Positions 45,401-54,779 of a stretch of DNA of 64,000 nt are shown here, one piece after another. The stretch spans positions 159,069,980 to 159,133,979 of the forward strand of contig OX457057.1 of the NCBI GenBank assembly GCA_949752795.1, in the 5' to 3' direction. The DNA is from Hyperoodon ampullatus. Lineage: Eukaryota; Chordata; Mammalia; Artiodactyla; Ziphiidae. Position 1 is the stretch's first letter, and each line of letters opens with the position of its first letter. Position numbers and translations under genes: made by a program. The notes under the pieces were generated by a model. The model did no database searches and was not told the origin of the DNA. It saw nothing but the letters and a program-made list of their open reading frames with translations.

Positions 45401-48050
45401 TCAGTTTTATTTATAAACATGAAAAATAATGGTAGAACTACTTTTTTATCCTCAGATTATTTACGTAAGATTTTATTCTGATTGTACTTCAAATGACAAA
45501 AAGGATACCCAATCTACTGTAATAGAAGGTACAGAATTGAAAAGCGAATAGGAAAATAGAGATACAGAAAAAAAGGTAATACAAATGAGACCAAATATTA
45601 AATGTGCCAATTCCCCTAGAGAAACATTTAAAACTGGTTAAAAATAAAAATATAAAAACGTATTTAATCAACAAGATCCTACTGCATAGCACAGGGAACT
45701 ATATTCAATACCCTCTAATAAACCATAATGGAAAAGGATGTGAAAAAGAATATGTATATATATGTATAACTGAATCACTTTGCTGTACCAGAAATTACAA
45801 CACTGTAAATCAACTATACTTCAATAAAAAAATGGGGAAAAAAAAAAGGCCACGCACTAAAGTGGCTCACTGCACAATGTTATGATGCCGTCAAGTCCAC
45901 CAAATCATTTAATTGCCAAGGAAGTTGAGGCTCAGAGGTGGAACCCTAAATACTCAGGGCTGGAAAGCCAGAGAGGTTGGCAGAGCTGGGAAGAGAATTC
46001 TGTTCTTTTGTCTCTCAGTTCATTGGTTCTTTCCCTTAAACTTCATTGACATATGTTGAATTTTGATTGACTTCAAGTCTTATCTTTTCGTTTTCATTTT
46101 CAGCTTTGTTGTCCTGTTGATTTTGGTGACTTGCCCATTTTCCTGGGCGTGCAACCAGTTTTCCAGTGTGGACTCCACCTTCTTCATATGGCTGCCTCTC
46201 CTCGCACATATACATGCTCAGCATTTCTCACATGTGCTCCACACATAGTACCCCCAGGCAGGCTTCTAGTCACTAGTTACTCTTCCTAAGGGACCCTCTG
46301 GCTTCATGGTTGTTGCATCTTATTCTCTTACTCCAGACTCTTTCTACCTATCAGAGCCATCTACAAGAGGAAGGCATTATTATTTTTATTTATTTATTTA
46401 TTTATTTTTGTGGTACGCAGGCCTCTCACTGTTGTGGCCTCTCCCATTGCCGAGCACAGGCTCCGGACGCGCAGGCTCAGCGGCCATGGCTCACGGGCCC
46501 AGCCGCTCCGCGGCATGTGGGATCTTCCCGGACCGGGGCATGAACCCATGTCCCCTGCATCGGCAGGCGGACTCTCAACCACTGCGCCACCAGGGAAGCC
46601 CAGGAAGGCATTATTAATATGAGAGCAGCTGCCCTGGGACACCTAGGGACAAGGAGAAACATGTAACCTTTGGAAACATAATTACAAACAAAAGAAAACA
46701 AAGAACAACCACACTCACTATGGCAATGGCTGCAACGCCTGGTTTCAGTCAGGACAACCCTCTTGAAGGAGGAGATGTAATCAAGTATGAATTTGGAAGG
46801 GTGGCCACAAGGATAGTGCTACTGCAGAGTATAGTGAGCAAATTTCCTCGTATAGTAGCCAACGATTTCCTAAACCATGTATGTAGTTAATTTCTATGAA
46901 AACAATTCTCTTGGAAAATAGATACACGAATTTAAAGTTATTTATAATTCCACATCCAAACACAACTACAGTTAGTGTTGTGGTGTATGGTGCTTACTTC
47001 CATTCTTTTCTTTGTATTAATTTGCTTTATTAATTAGTGGAAATTTTGGCATATATTCAAATTTGTATTCTGCCTTTTTGTATTAACATTCAGGATTTAT
47101 TTTGTGTTGCTACCACATTTTTGTGTAATTTTTTTTAGATTGACAAATTTGTGATGGAAAAAATGAATGAGTTTTATAAAAATGGCAATGTTTATCAGGA
47201 CACTGTGGGTGACCTGCTGAAGTTCATCCGGAATTTGGGAGAGCACATTGATGAAGAGAAGAATAAAAAGTAAGTCATGTATGAGAAGTCATGTATGGGA
47301 TGAGAATAATTTAAAAATTCCAGTTCTAAATTTATATCTGCTATTTGAAGGAAAGAAGAAAATTTATTTTGATGAAAGTCATTCCTCCTTCTGTTTGGAA
47401 AAGGGCCATCACAAGGGTCTTACAGTCAACAGTGGACATGCCCTGCAGCTTCTCCTCTTCCTTTTCAATTTTTGCTGAGCCCCCTTGAACAGTAGGCTAG
47501 CAATTCTTGTGTGAAGAAATACAGGGGACTGCGTGGCTGGGTAAAGCAAATGTAGCATTAGAAGAGTAGCCCCGTGTTAATCCAATTAGCTTTTGCTACC
47601 AAAATTCTTAGCTGTAAGCTCACAAAAAACTTGAAGTTTTGAGGGCTTTTTTGGATTTCAGCATTGTAGATAAGGGATTGTGGGATTGTATTATGTACAT
47701 TTTATGGATAATAAAACTGAGGTTCATAAAACTTAAGTTGCCAAAGTTTAGTCCATTAGTTGAAGAGTCAGGAGATGAATCTTGCTCTGTCAGGTTCCAA
47801 GGTCCTCATTTATTCTGCTATAGAAACCAGGGGAGCAAAAAAAGATTTCCAGGGCCATATGCTATAAAGGGGGGGATGCAGAGTTTGGGGCAAGCATATC
47901 AAAATATTTATGTTTCATTTCAGGATGAAGTCAAGAATTGGAGAACCTTCCCAGTATTTTCAGGAGAAATTTCCCGATCTAGTCATGTATGTCTATAGGA
48001 AACTACGGAACACAGAATACACAAAGCATTTTCCAAAACCTCACATCTAA
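35003..48050 (+). CDS. RNASEL: 2-5A-dependent ribonuclease (RNase L), six coding exons
   Basis: Spliced CDS joining 35003-36479, 40948-41033, 42279-42484, 43279-43411, 47139-47269 and 47924-48050; 2160 bases, 719 residues (human 741). RNase L is a latent cytosolic enzyme. When OAS enzymes make 2-5A in response to double-stranded RNA it dimerises and cuts single-stranded RNA after UN. Nine ankyrin repeats occupy about residues 24-330, with the 2-5A-contacting lysines at 240 and 274. A protein-kinase-like domain covers about 365-585 with the VAVK lysine at 392. The KEN ribonuclease domain follows, with Trp631, Asp659, Arg665 and His670 matching human 632, 661, 667 and 672. All introns are GT-AG and keep frame. 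The C-terminus is about 20 residues shorter than in human because the final codons are in a different frame. Overall the gene looks intact. Confidence 0.95.
36973..37525 (+). mobile_element. CHR-1 SINE plus L1 3' end, sequential insertion
   Basis: A sense CHR-1 element (36988-37311) with an A/C tail, then a sense L1 3' fragment (37320-37510) with its own poly-A. ACAAGCAGAGCTGAG is perfect at 36973-36987 and 37511-37525, and a partial third copy AAGCAGAG lies between the two elements at 37312-37319. The SINE also carries a tandem duplication of ACTGAGCCCGCGAGCCACAA at about 37106-37145. Confidence 0.9.
37555..37765 (+). mobile_element. MIR relic, sense
   Basis: TTTGTAACCTCAAGCAAGTC, GCTTAATTCTGTGAGC and GGTTGTTATGAGGTCTAAG, in RNASEL intron 2. 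Confidence 0.6.
38160..39125. other. RNASEL intron 2 segment of unknown origin
   Basis: Two short adjoining plus-strand frames (38463-38729 and 38730-38936) encode polar residues with no family I recognise, and stops separate them from similar text upstream. An unnamed old repeat (GGTGGCTTAAAACAACAGGA, CAGTTCTGGAGGCCAGAAGT) follows at 38990-39125. This is most likely a decayed retroelement, not an exon. Confidence 0.3.
39159..39395 (-). mobile_element. CHR-2 SINE, antisense, with target duplication
   Basis: Poly-T, GCGGTACGCGGG, and an end in CACCAGGGAAGCC. ATTAAAACTTTTT repeats on both sides (about 39159-39171 and 39383-39395). It lies in RNASEL intron 2. Confidence 0.93.
39784..39934 (-). 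mobile_element. CHRS SINE, antisense, with 16-base target duplication
   Basis: The short element 39800-39918 ends GGGGATTCC. CTAGGCGTCTCTTCCT is perfect at 39784-39799 and 39919-39934. It is in RNASEL intron 2. Confidence 0.92.
40948..41033 (+). CDS. RNASEL: RNASEL coding exon: kinase-like activation region
   Basis: Codons 493-521. It encodes [10 protein letters not shown], the DFD variant of the kinase DFG motif that is typical of RNase L. Acceptor CCCTTAG|AT and donor GAG|GTAATT, ending in phase 0. Confidence 0.93.
42060..42111. repeat. 21-base direct repeat enclosing a perfect hairpin
   Basis: An exact 21-base direct repeat sits at 42060-42080 and 42091-42111. TATACTACCT (42064-42073) and AGGTAGTATA (42079-42088) form a perfect 10-bp stem with loop TGAAG. 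It is in RNASEL intron 3, about 170 bases before the next coding exon. Confidence 0.9.
42279..42484 (+). CDS. RNASEL: RNASEL coding exon: kinase-like C lobe
   Basis: Codons 522-589 plus two bases, from [10 protein letters not shown] to GHPFFWSWA. These are the last helices of the kinase-like domain. Acceptor TTGTGTAG|GCC and donor AG|GTAAGG, phase 2. Confidence 0.93.
42536..43000. repeat. Old interspersed repeat, family not assigned
   Basis: Begins GTGTATTAGTCAGGGCTCT and ends AACACATAAAATTAACCATC, boundaries I know from a common ancient mammalian interspersed repeat that I cannot name securely. It lies in RNASEL intron 3 between coding exons. Confidence 0.45.
43279..43411 (+). CDS. RNASEL: RNASEL coding exon: start of KEN domain
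   Basis: Codons 590-634, from [16 protein letters not shown] to FAQWTTK. Trp631 matches human Trp632 of the ribonuclease centre. Acceptor ATTCTCAG|C. The donor AAG|GTGTGA is the weakest of the gene but keeps frame. Confidence 0.92.
44340..44465 (+). mobile_element. L2 3' end relic
   Basis: GTAAGTTCCACGAGGGCAGA through to GCTAAATGAATG, the standard LINE-2 terminus, in RNASEL intron 5. Confidence 0.6.
44525..44760 (-). mobile_element. MIR relic, antisense
   Basis: AATCTTTACAACAGCCTCTG, GGTGGGCAAACTGAGGCACA and GCAGGATTTGAAGCTGGG, in RNASEL intron 5. Confidence 0.65.
45655..45850 (+). mobile_element. L1 3' end, sense
   Basis: ACTGCATAGCACAGGGAACT, TGTATAACTGAATCACTTTG and TCAACTATACTTCAATAAA, followed by an A-rich tail. 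A 5'-truncated L1 in RNASEL intron 5. Confidence 0.87.
46368..46616 (-). mobile_element. CHR-2 SINE, antisense, with 15-base target duplication
   Basis: A TTTATTTATT tail, then the reverse-complement body ending CACCAGGGAAGCC. AGGAAGGCATTATTA is perfect at 46368-46382 and 46602-46616. It lies in RNASEL intron 5. Confidence 0.95.
47139..47269 (+). CDS. RNASEL: RNASEL coding exon: KEN ribonuclease active site
   Basis: Codons 635-677 plus two bases. It contains [13 protein letters not shown] with Asp659, Arg665 and His670, the catalytic set. One residue is missing relative to human just before it. Acceptor TTTTTTAG|AT and donor AAAA|GTAAGT. Confidence 0.94.
47924..48050 (+). CDS. RNASEL: RNASEL last coding exon and early stop
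   Basis: Codons 678-719 and stop TAA at 48048-48050. The conserved part runs to KHFPKPH and is followed by Ile and stop. Downstream bases still resemble the human tail coding sequence but in another frame, consistent with a one-base deletion next to the His codon. Acceptor TTTCATTTCAG|G. Confidence 0.92.
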
Positions 48051-48167
48051 ATAAGCCTAGGTGTGATGGAGGTGGTGGTGGTGAGCAGGCTGGCCAGCCC
48101 TAGTGCCTTTTGAATTCAGGGAAGTACTTTTTTGCTGTGGAATCCTGGGCGAGTCACAACTCTTTGA

Positions 48168-48314
48168 GCCTCTTGACATTTTTTTTTTTTTTGGCCACAC
48201 CACGTGGCATGTGGGATCTTAGTTCCCCCACCAGGGACTGAAGCCATGCCCCCTGTAGTGGAAGCACGGAGTCCTAACCACTGGACCGCCAGGGAATTCC
48301 CTGGGCCTCTTGAC
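48168..48314 (-). mobile_element. CHRS SINE, antisense, in RNASEL 3' UTR
   Basis: Poly-T, GGCCACACCACGTGGCATGT, ending AGGGAATTCCC. GCCTCTTGAC repeats at 48168-48177 and 48305-48314. Confidence 0.9.
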
Positions 48315-48896
48315 TAACCTGGTTGCTTGTGAGCAATGAATTGGATAGCTGATGTGTCAGTTCCTGGTGCCGTGCTCAGCATTCTCCACGTTTACAACAA
48401 AAAAAGCATATGCTCAAACTACTCTAGTCCTTTTTAAGGGTAAAGCTTAGTGGCAGGAGCTGGGAGAGCATCCTGCTAAGATTCCTCTTGTCAACTGCAC
48501 CAAAGGAGTGAGTTCCTAAACCTCTAATGCTTTATGTTTTCATCAATTATCTCATGTAATTCTCCCAACAACCTTGCAGGATAAGATTAATATCCCCTTT
48601 TAGGAACTGAAGAGCCTGAGAGACTCAGGGAAATTGAACTACTTGCCCCAGATTATACTACTTGCACAGAGCACAGTATAAATGGACGTGGTGTTATTGT
48701 TACCTCTCACTCGGCACCTTAGAACTTAATTACTAGCTCAGAGCTCTTCTACATGAGATCCAAAAGGTCAAATGGGCTCTGGGTGGCTCATTCATTCATT
48801 CAATATTTGTTGAGCACTAACTAGTATAAGTCTAAGCACCGACTGTATGAAATGCATTCCTTCTAGAATCACCTGTGTTGGTTTTCTATTATGTTA

Positions 48897-49125
48897 AGGC
48901 TGTATTTCTCAACTGTAGGCAATCTTGCCCTTCAGGGACCATTTGGCAGTTAAAATGTCCATCAAAGCTGAGGGTAGGGGGTTGTACTGGCATCTAGTAG
49001 ATAGAGGTCAGGGATGCTGCTGAACATTCTATGATATGCACAGGATAGCACCCCCGAAACACAGAATTATCCAGAAGAACAGAATTATCAGTGACACTGA
49101 GGTTGAGAAATTCTGCCTTAGTGGG
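48897..49125 (+). mobile_element. MER20 (hAT-Charlie DNA transposon relic)
   Basis: TTTCTCAACTGTAGGCAATC, TACTGGCATCTAGTAGATAG, GGGATGCTGCTGAACATTCT, and an end in GAGGTTGAGAAATTCTG, which matches the terminal inverted repeat. Recognised from the known MER20 pattern; it is in the RNASEL 3' UTR. Confidence 0.8.
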
Positions 49126-49554
49126 CTGTGCTACCTTTGAACTGGCTGGGAGCCCAGAACTGTGGATTGTGTGGCTCACCTCACAGAGGCGTGACTCGAG
49201 TTTGATGTCTTGCTTTTGGATCTGCAGTGAGACAGTTCCAGTTTCACCCCCTCAGGAAGTCCTCTGAATGCCCTCACTTTCCACACCCCTGTCTGAGTGT
49301 CCTCTCTGGCTCCCTAGCACCCATGGCCACACCAGAGCATGTTTCTCTCCACCCAGAGCATGATTCTTCCCCACTGGAATGATATATATATATATAATTG
49401 GCTCCTTAGGACCAATGATATATATATATATTTTTGATGTGTATCGTACAGCTTAGCAAAATGTCTGCCACATGGTAATGGCCAATAAATATTCATTGAA
49501 AAATGAATGATCCATCTTCATACATGAGTAATAATGCTAGGACACATTTTGATG

Positions 49555-49700
49555 GTGTTTTATAACTTATAAATTACACCTGCATATTTTACTTCTTTAG
49601 TTTTCAAAATAATCCTGTAAGATAAGTGTTGTGATCCTCATTTTGCAGATGAGGAAACTAAGGTTAGAGACGTGTTGATTTACTCTAATGCATAGGAAGA
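49555..49700 (-). mobile_element. MIR relic, antisense
   Basis: TTTCAAAATAATCCTGTAAG and TTTTGCAGATGAGGAAACTA, in the RNASEL 3' UTR. Confidence 0.55.
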
Positions 49701-49835
49701 GTCACTGTCTGAATCTGAAAAGATTTTCTGGTATGAAGTCTGATGTTCTTTCCAGTTATCCTCACTGTGGTGGTGAAGATGAAGCTTTGTAATGAGAGGA
49801 GCTGGGAGAAAAAACAGTATCTTAGGTTCTTTCTG

Positions 49836-49998
49836 AAAAGGAGATGGTCTCGACTTCCCTGGTGGTCCTGTGGTTAAGGCTCTGCACTTCCAGTGCAGGG
49901 GGTGCGGGTTCGATCCCTGGTTGGGGACTAAGATACCATATGCCGCAGGGCATGGCCAAAAATAAATAAATAAGTAGAATTTAAAAAGGAGGTGGTCT
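49836..49998 (+). mobile_element. CHRS SINE, sense, in RNASEL 3' UTR
   Basis: Element 49851-49983 with a GGTTCGATCCC B box and an AAATAAATAAAT tail. The flanks AAAAGGAGATGGTCT and AAAAGGAGGTGGTCT differ at one base. Confidence 0.9.
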
Positions 49999-50634
49999 AA
50001 AAAGGGTGTCACTGAATGAAATTAACAAGTACTGGAAGAAACAAACTTAAGACTTTAAGGTTTTAGGAGCAGCAAGGTTGCTTTAAGTTTTAAAAGTAAG
50101 ATTTATTTTTCTGATTTGTAGTGAGTACTTGGATATGACAATCAAATGCCCATTTGTAAAGCATACTCAATAAAACTTTGAATTATCTGAATGTCTGATT
50201 TTCTCTGAGTGACATTTCTACTTTAGAGAGTAGTGATATCAACAATAGAAAATGCCCAGTGATTAATTCCTGGGTAAGTTTTAAGAAAGGCATCCTGCTC
50301 TTTAATAATGGGAAAAGGAGCCTAATTTCAGCCCTCCATTAATTCGGGAACAATACGCACCTTGGGGGTCCTTGTAGAAAAGGAAGGGTCTGATCACTGT
50401 ACTCTCTGCTTTAATCCTCTATGGGTTTCTGTGGACATGCTGCAAATATTTCTTATTCAGTTGCCATTATCACAAACATTTAATTGAGCTTGTAGTTCAC
50501 GTTAGGTACTGTGTTAGGCAAAGTGATTCTGTGCTTGGGCTTGTCAAGCAGAAGTGCCAGTTACACAGAGATGAGGGGAGCTTGCCTGCCTAGAATGCAC
50601 TGAACAAGCAACATAGGAGAGAAAATTATGGTAA

Positions 50635-50865
50635 GAATAATAGTTACCACCTCTTGAGCACCTACTGCTTTCCAGAGCCTAATGCTTTTATATATGACAT
50701 CCCATAACAAACATGACAATGCCATAAGATGTAATTATTCCCATTTTACAGAAGAGGCAACTAACGCTCAGAAAGGATTGCTAAGTTGCCCAAGTTCATA
50801 TGGGTAGTAAGTGGAAGAGCCAGGGTGCAAACCCAGGTCTGCAAGTCCAAAGGGTGTGGTTTTTC
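50635..50865 (-). mobile_element. MIR relic, antisense
   Basis: CTTGAGCACCTACTGCTTTC, CCCATTTTACAGAAGAGGCA, AGTAAGTGGAAGAGCCAGGG and GCAAACCCAGGTCTGC: a good match to the MIR core. Confidence 0.7.
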
Positions 50866-51419
50866 TGGAGAGCCAAAGATAGGGAGTTCAGGTAGGCTGG
50901 ATGGTCTTTGTGAGCGTGTGTATCAGGGCTTTCATCCATTCCTTCCTATTAAAGCCTAGGAGGTCAAGGTTACCCATGGCCTTCATAGCAACCAAATCCA
51001 ATGGTCCTTCTCTGTCTTCATCAACCTCACACCACAGTTGATTCAGCTGACTACTCTTTTGCTCTTGCACCTGTCTTCTTTAGCACCTGCAGCACCACAC
51101 TTACCTGCTTTTCCTCCCCAATGGTTGCTCCTCCACAGTGTCCTTTGCCAGCTCCTTCTCTGCTCAACCCCTAAACATTGAGTGCCCCCGAATTAATCCT
51201 CAAGCAATTCACTTTTCCTCTTTTCTCCATGGATGATCTTTTCAAGTGCCATGACGAGTATCATCATAAATAGACAGATGATATCCATGTTCTGAAATTT
51301 ATGCACATAATTGCCTACAAATTATCAGTCTTGTTTGCTTCTTTTTTCCCATACGCCCTACATCCAATCTATTAATAAGTGCAGTTGGTTCTCTCACCAA
51401 AATAAATTCTAAATCTGTT

Positions 51420-51766
51420 CACAACCTTTTGTGTCTGCTATGCTCAAACTACCATCATTTCTCATTTGGACTGAAGCATGAGCCTTGTAACTGACTATTG
51501 TGCTTGCATCCTCATGCCCCAACAATCTTTTCTCCACAAAGTGATCTTGAAAAAATATAAATCACGTCAGGTCACTTCCCAGATTAAAATCCTTCAGTGA
51601 CTTTCCATGGCAGTTAGGATAAAACCCAGCTGTTCCCACCACACACAGGGCGTTATGTGAGCTGACAGTGTCTATACAGTCGTGCCCATTGCTTTGCTCT
51701 CCTACCTTGAAGGCTCAACTCCTCCCACACTGGCCTTATCTCTGTTCCTCAAAAATGCTGAGACCA
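51420..51766 (+). mobile_element. L2 relic interrupted by L1
   Basis: ATCCTTCAGTGACTTTCCAT and TAGGATAAAACCCAGCTG are LINE-2 landmarks. The copy stops where the L1 5' end begins. Confidence 0.6.
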
Positions 51767-54255
51767 AGTTGAGGTCAAGATGGTGGAATAGGAAGACTTG
51801 GGGTTCACTTCTTCCCACAAGTCCCCACATCTCTCCACTTCTCCCCACATCAAGAATACATCTACAAGTGGAACAATTCGCACAGAGCACCTGCTGAACA
51901 CTAGCAGAGGACCTTGGACACCTAAAAGGACAAGAAAAGATCCCCGCATAACTGGGTAGAACAAAGGAGAGAAAGGGAAGAAAAAGAAAAGAGGAAATGG
52001 GTTGGGACCTGCACCCCTGGTGGGGAGGTGAAGGAGAGGAGAGGAGTAGGCCTGGGGAGCTGCACCCAGGGAGGCCCCCACTAGTGGCAAAATACGCTGA
52101 AATAGAGGGGGGGACTTCAGGGGCTATCAGAAGAAAGTGCAGTGGCCCGTCTGTGGCAGGCAGGACAGAGCAAGACTTGCACAGATGGTCTGGGCCACAG
52201 CCCTGCACGCCCCAGCCTGAGATGGGTGTCTGCCAATGCTGGTAGGGCCTAGGTGCTGAAGTGTGGGGTTAGGAGAGTGGACCTGGGGAAAGGACTTCTG
52301 TTGGCTGTGCGGAGATGGCCTGAAGGCACGGGAGTGAGGACCTCTGCAGCCGGGAATGCTGCTGGAGGAAGCGTGGACTGCCTTGGAAGTGAGGCACCAT
52401 TGTTGAGTGGCACGCAAAGGGCAGGGCCACCATCGTGGGCCTCTCTCCCCACACACCAGCACCTGCCTCTGCAGGCACTGGGTGGGACTCCCAACAGAGC
52501 GAGCATTCATGCCCCAGTCTGTCACAGCTTCCTGCCAGCCCGTGCCTCCGTGGGCCCTAGAGGGGGATCCCATGGGAGCGAGCGTGCACACCCCAGTCAT
52601 AGCTGCCTTATTGCCCGTCTGCCTGAGCAAGCACGCATGTCCCAGTTGGTAGCCACCTCTTGTCCCTCCAATCTAAGCAAGCAAGTGTGCCCAGTCAGTC
52701 GCTGCCTTCACCCCCTCTCATCTGGGTGGGAAGCAGATGCCTCAAGATGGCCCACAATCAGAGGTGGGGCTGAAACCAAAGCTGAGCCCCAGAGGTTGTG
52801 CAACTAAGGAAGAGGAACTGAAATCTCTCCATGCAGCTGCACAAGCCGTGGATTAAACCCCTGCTATCGGCCTGGTATATCCAACGCCTGCAGAAAATCT
52901 GAATGGACGAGCGCTCCCACAGCTGAGACCAGTCTAGCTTCAGCAGCTGTGGAATTTAGGGGCAAGTACACATGGGAGTTGGGCCAGGTCAGAGTCTGAG
53001 CTGCCCCCACAGTGCTCACAGCAGGTCCAGAGACCTACCTAGAGGTCTTGCAGGGCCTCCTGGGGAGGCAGGGGTTGGCTGTGACTCACCATGGGGGCAA
53101 GGACACTCATAGCAGAGGCCCCAGGGAATTTTTTCTGTTTTGTCTTGTTTTAATTTTTAAATTTTGCTTATTTATTTATTTAATTTTAAAATACATTTTT
53201 AATTTTTCTTTGTTTTTGCTCTTTTTTTGTTTTTGTTTTGTTTTTTTGTTGTCATTTTTGTGTTTATTTTTGGTTTTCTTTGCTTTTTTGTTTTTTTTTG
53301 TTTTGTTTTTTGTTTTTGTTAGTTTTGTTTTTATTGTTTGTCTTGGTTTTTTGTTTGTCTATTTGTTTGTTTTCTTTCTCTCTTTTTTTGTTTTTTGGCT
53401 GTGCTGCGTGGCTTGCAGGTCTTGCTTTCCTGGCTGGTGGTTGAACCTGAACCCTTGTGGTGGAAGCGCCAAGTCGTGGCCACTGGACTGACAGAGAATT
53501 CCTGGCCCCAGGGAATATCACTCGGCATGAGCTCTCCTGGAGGTCTCCATCTTGGCACCAAGACCCAGCTCCACCCAACAGCCTGCAAGCTCCAGTGCTG
53601 GACACCTCAGGCCAAACAACCAGCAAGACAGGAACACAGTCCCACCCATCAGTAAGCAGGTTGCCTAAAGTCATACTAAACTGACAGGCACCCCCCAAAA
53701 CACACCTTGACATGGCCCTGCCCACCAGAGGGACAAGACCCAGCTCCACCCACCAGAGTGCAGGCACCAGTACCTCCCACCAGAAAGGATACGCAAGCCC
53801 CTGGACCAACCTCACCCATCAGGGGGCAGACACCAGAAGCAACAGGAACTATGATTCTGCAGCCTGAGGAAAGGAGACCACAAATACAGTAAGTTAGCCA
53901 AAATGATATGACAGAGGAATATGTTGCAGATGAAGGAGCAAGGTAAAAACCTACAAGACCAATTAAATGAAGAGGAGATAGGCAATCTACCTGAGAAAGA
54001 ATTCAGGGTAATGATAGTAAAGATGATTCAAGATCTCAGAAATAGACTGGAGGCACAGATTGAGACGATACAAGAAATGTTTAACAAGGACCTAGAAGAA
54101 CTAAAGAACAAACAGTGATGAACAGTACAGTAAATGAAATGAAAAATACACTAGAAGGAATCAATAGCAAAATAACTGAGGCTGAAGAACAGATAAGTCA
54201 GTTGGAAGATAGAATGCTGGAAATCACTGCCGTGGAACAGAATACAGAAAAGCTG
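51766..54255 (+). mobile_element. L1 5' portion (5' UTR and start of ORF1), 3' end missing
   Basis: It begins TTGAGGTCAAGATGGTGGAA, a typical cetartiodactyl L1 start, and continues through a GC-rich 5' UTR. Near 53921-54240 it encodes an ORF1p N-terminal coiled-coil (QLNEEEIGNLPEKEFRVMI, and TLEGINSKITEAEEQISQLE after one stop). The similarity ends about 54255, with no ORF2 or 3' tail attached. An antisense SINE sits inside at 53130-53503. The stop and truncation make it inactive. Confidence 0.85.
53117..53516 (-). mobile_element. SINE nested in the L1, with a greatly expanded T/G-rich tail
   Basis: An antisense CHRS-like body (about 53396-53503) is preceded by 265 bases of T-rich TTTTTG/TTTTGTTT sequence, its expanded A-rich tail. 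GGCCCCAGGGAAT is perfect at 53117-53129 and 53504-53516, proving that the whole block is one insertion into the L1. The open frame through the T-rich block is low-complexity and not a gene. Confidence 0.88.
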
Positions 54256-54779
54256 AGATTCCAGCCATGGCAGAATAGGCCCAGGGTCTGGACGACTAAC
54301 CACCACATCCTATTGTTTCTTAGGATGTCTCAAAATGTATTTTTTAGCAGGCAGAAAAGATACTAACCAATAACTGCTGCCTTAGATGGTGCTGCTCTGA
54401 AGAGTGGGGTAAGGCCTTGGTTTTTGTTAAATTTCACATATAAAATTGATTTACTTGAGGAATGAAAGAACAGAGGTTGTTGCATAAACAATTGGTGCCA
54501 TGAGAAGCCAAGGACAGCTTTGCCTATGTGACATGCCTATATGGAATGTCAAGGTTTCAGGATTCAACAGGATGGTCTGTAAAGTTTTACAAAGCTGGAG
54601 CCAGAGGGGTGAGGAAAGTGGACGAACACAGAAGCACAGTAAAGTATCACCAGTCTCAAGTTCCCATCGCCTTCAATTCTAACAGATATATATTTGTTTT
54701 AGAAGAAATTTTAATTCTAGTCAATGTAAGTTACTCAGTCCTATGGAAATTTTTTTAAAAATGGAACTGGGGTCAGGAC

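Larger units (their letters stand above)
48051..50195 (+). other. RNASEL: RNASEL 3' UTR, repeat-laden
   Basis: Non-coding from the stop to the best polyadenylation signal, AATAAA at 50169-50174. It contains a CHRS SINE in antisense at 48178-48304, a MER20 at 48897-49125 and a sense CHRS SINE at 49851-49983. An earlier AATAAA near 49486 could give a shorter transcript. The extent is inferred from the signal and from the roughly 2-kb human 3' UTR. Confidence 0.55.

Noticed and set aside
52253..52807. 184-residue open frame
   Set aside because: It is part of the GC-rich L1 5' UTR.
53012..53491. 159-residue Phe/Leu-rich open frame resembling a membrane protein
   Set aside because: It is a translation of the expanded T/G tail of a nested SINE.
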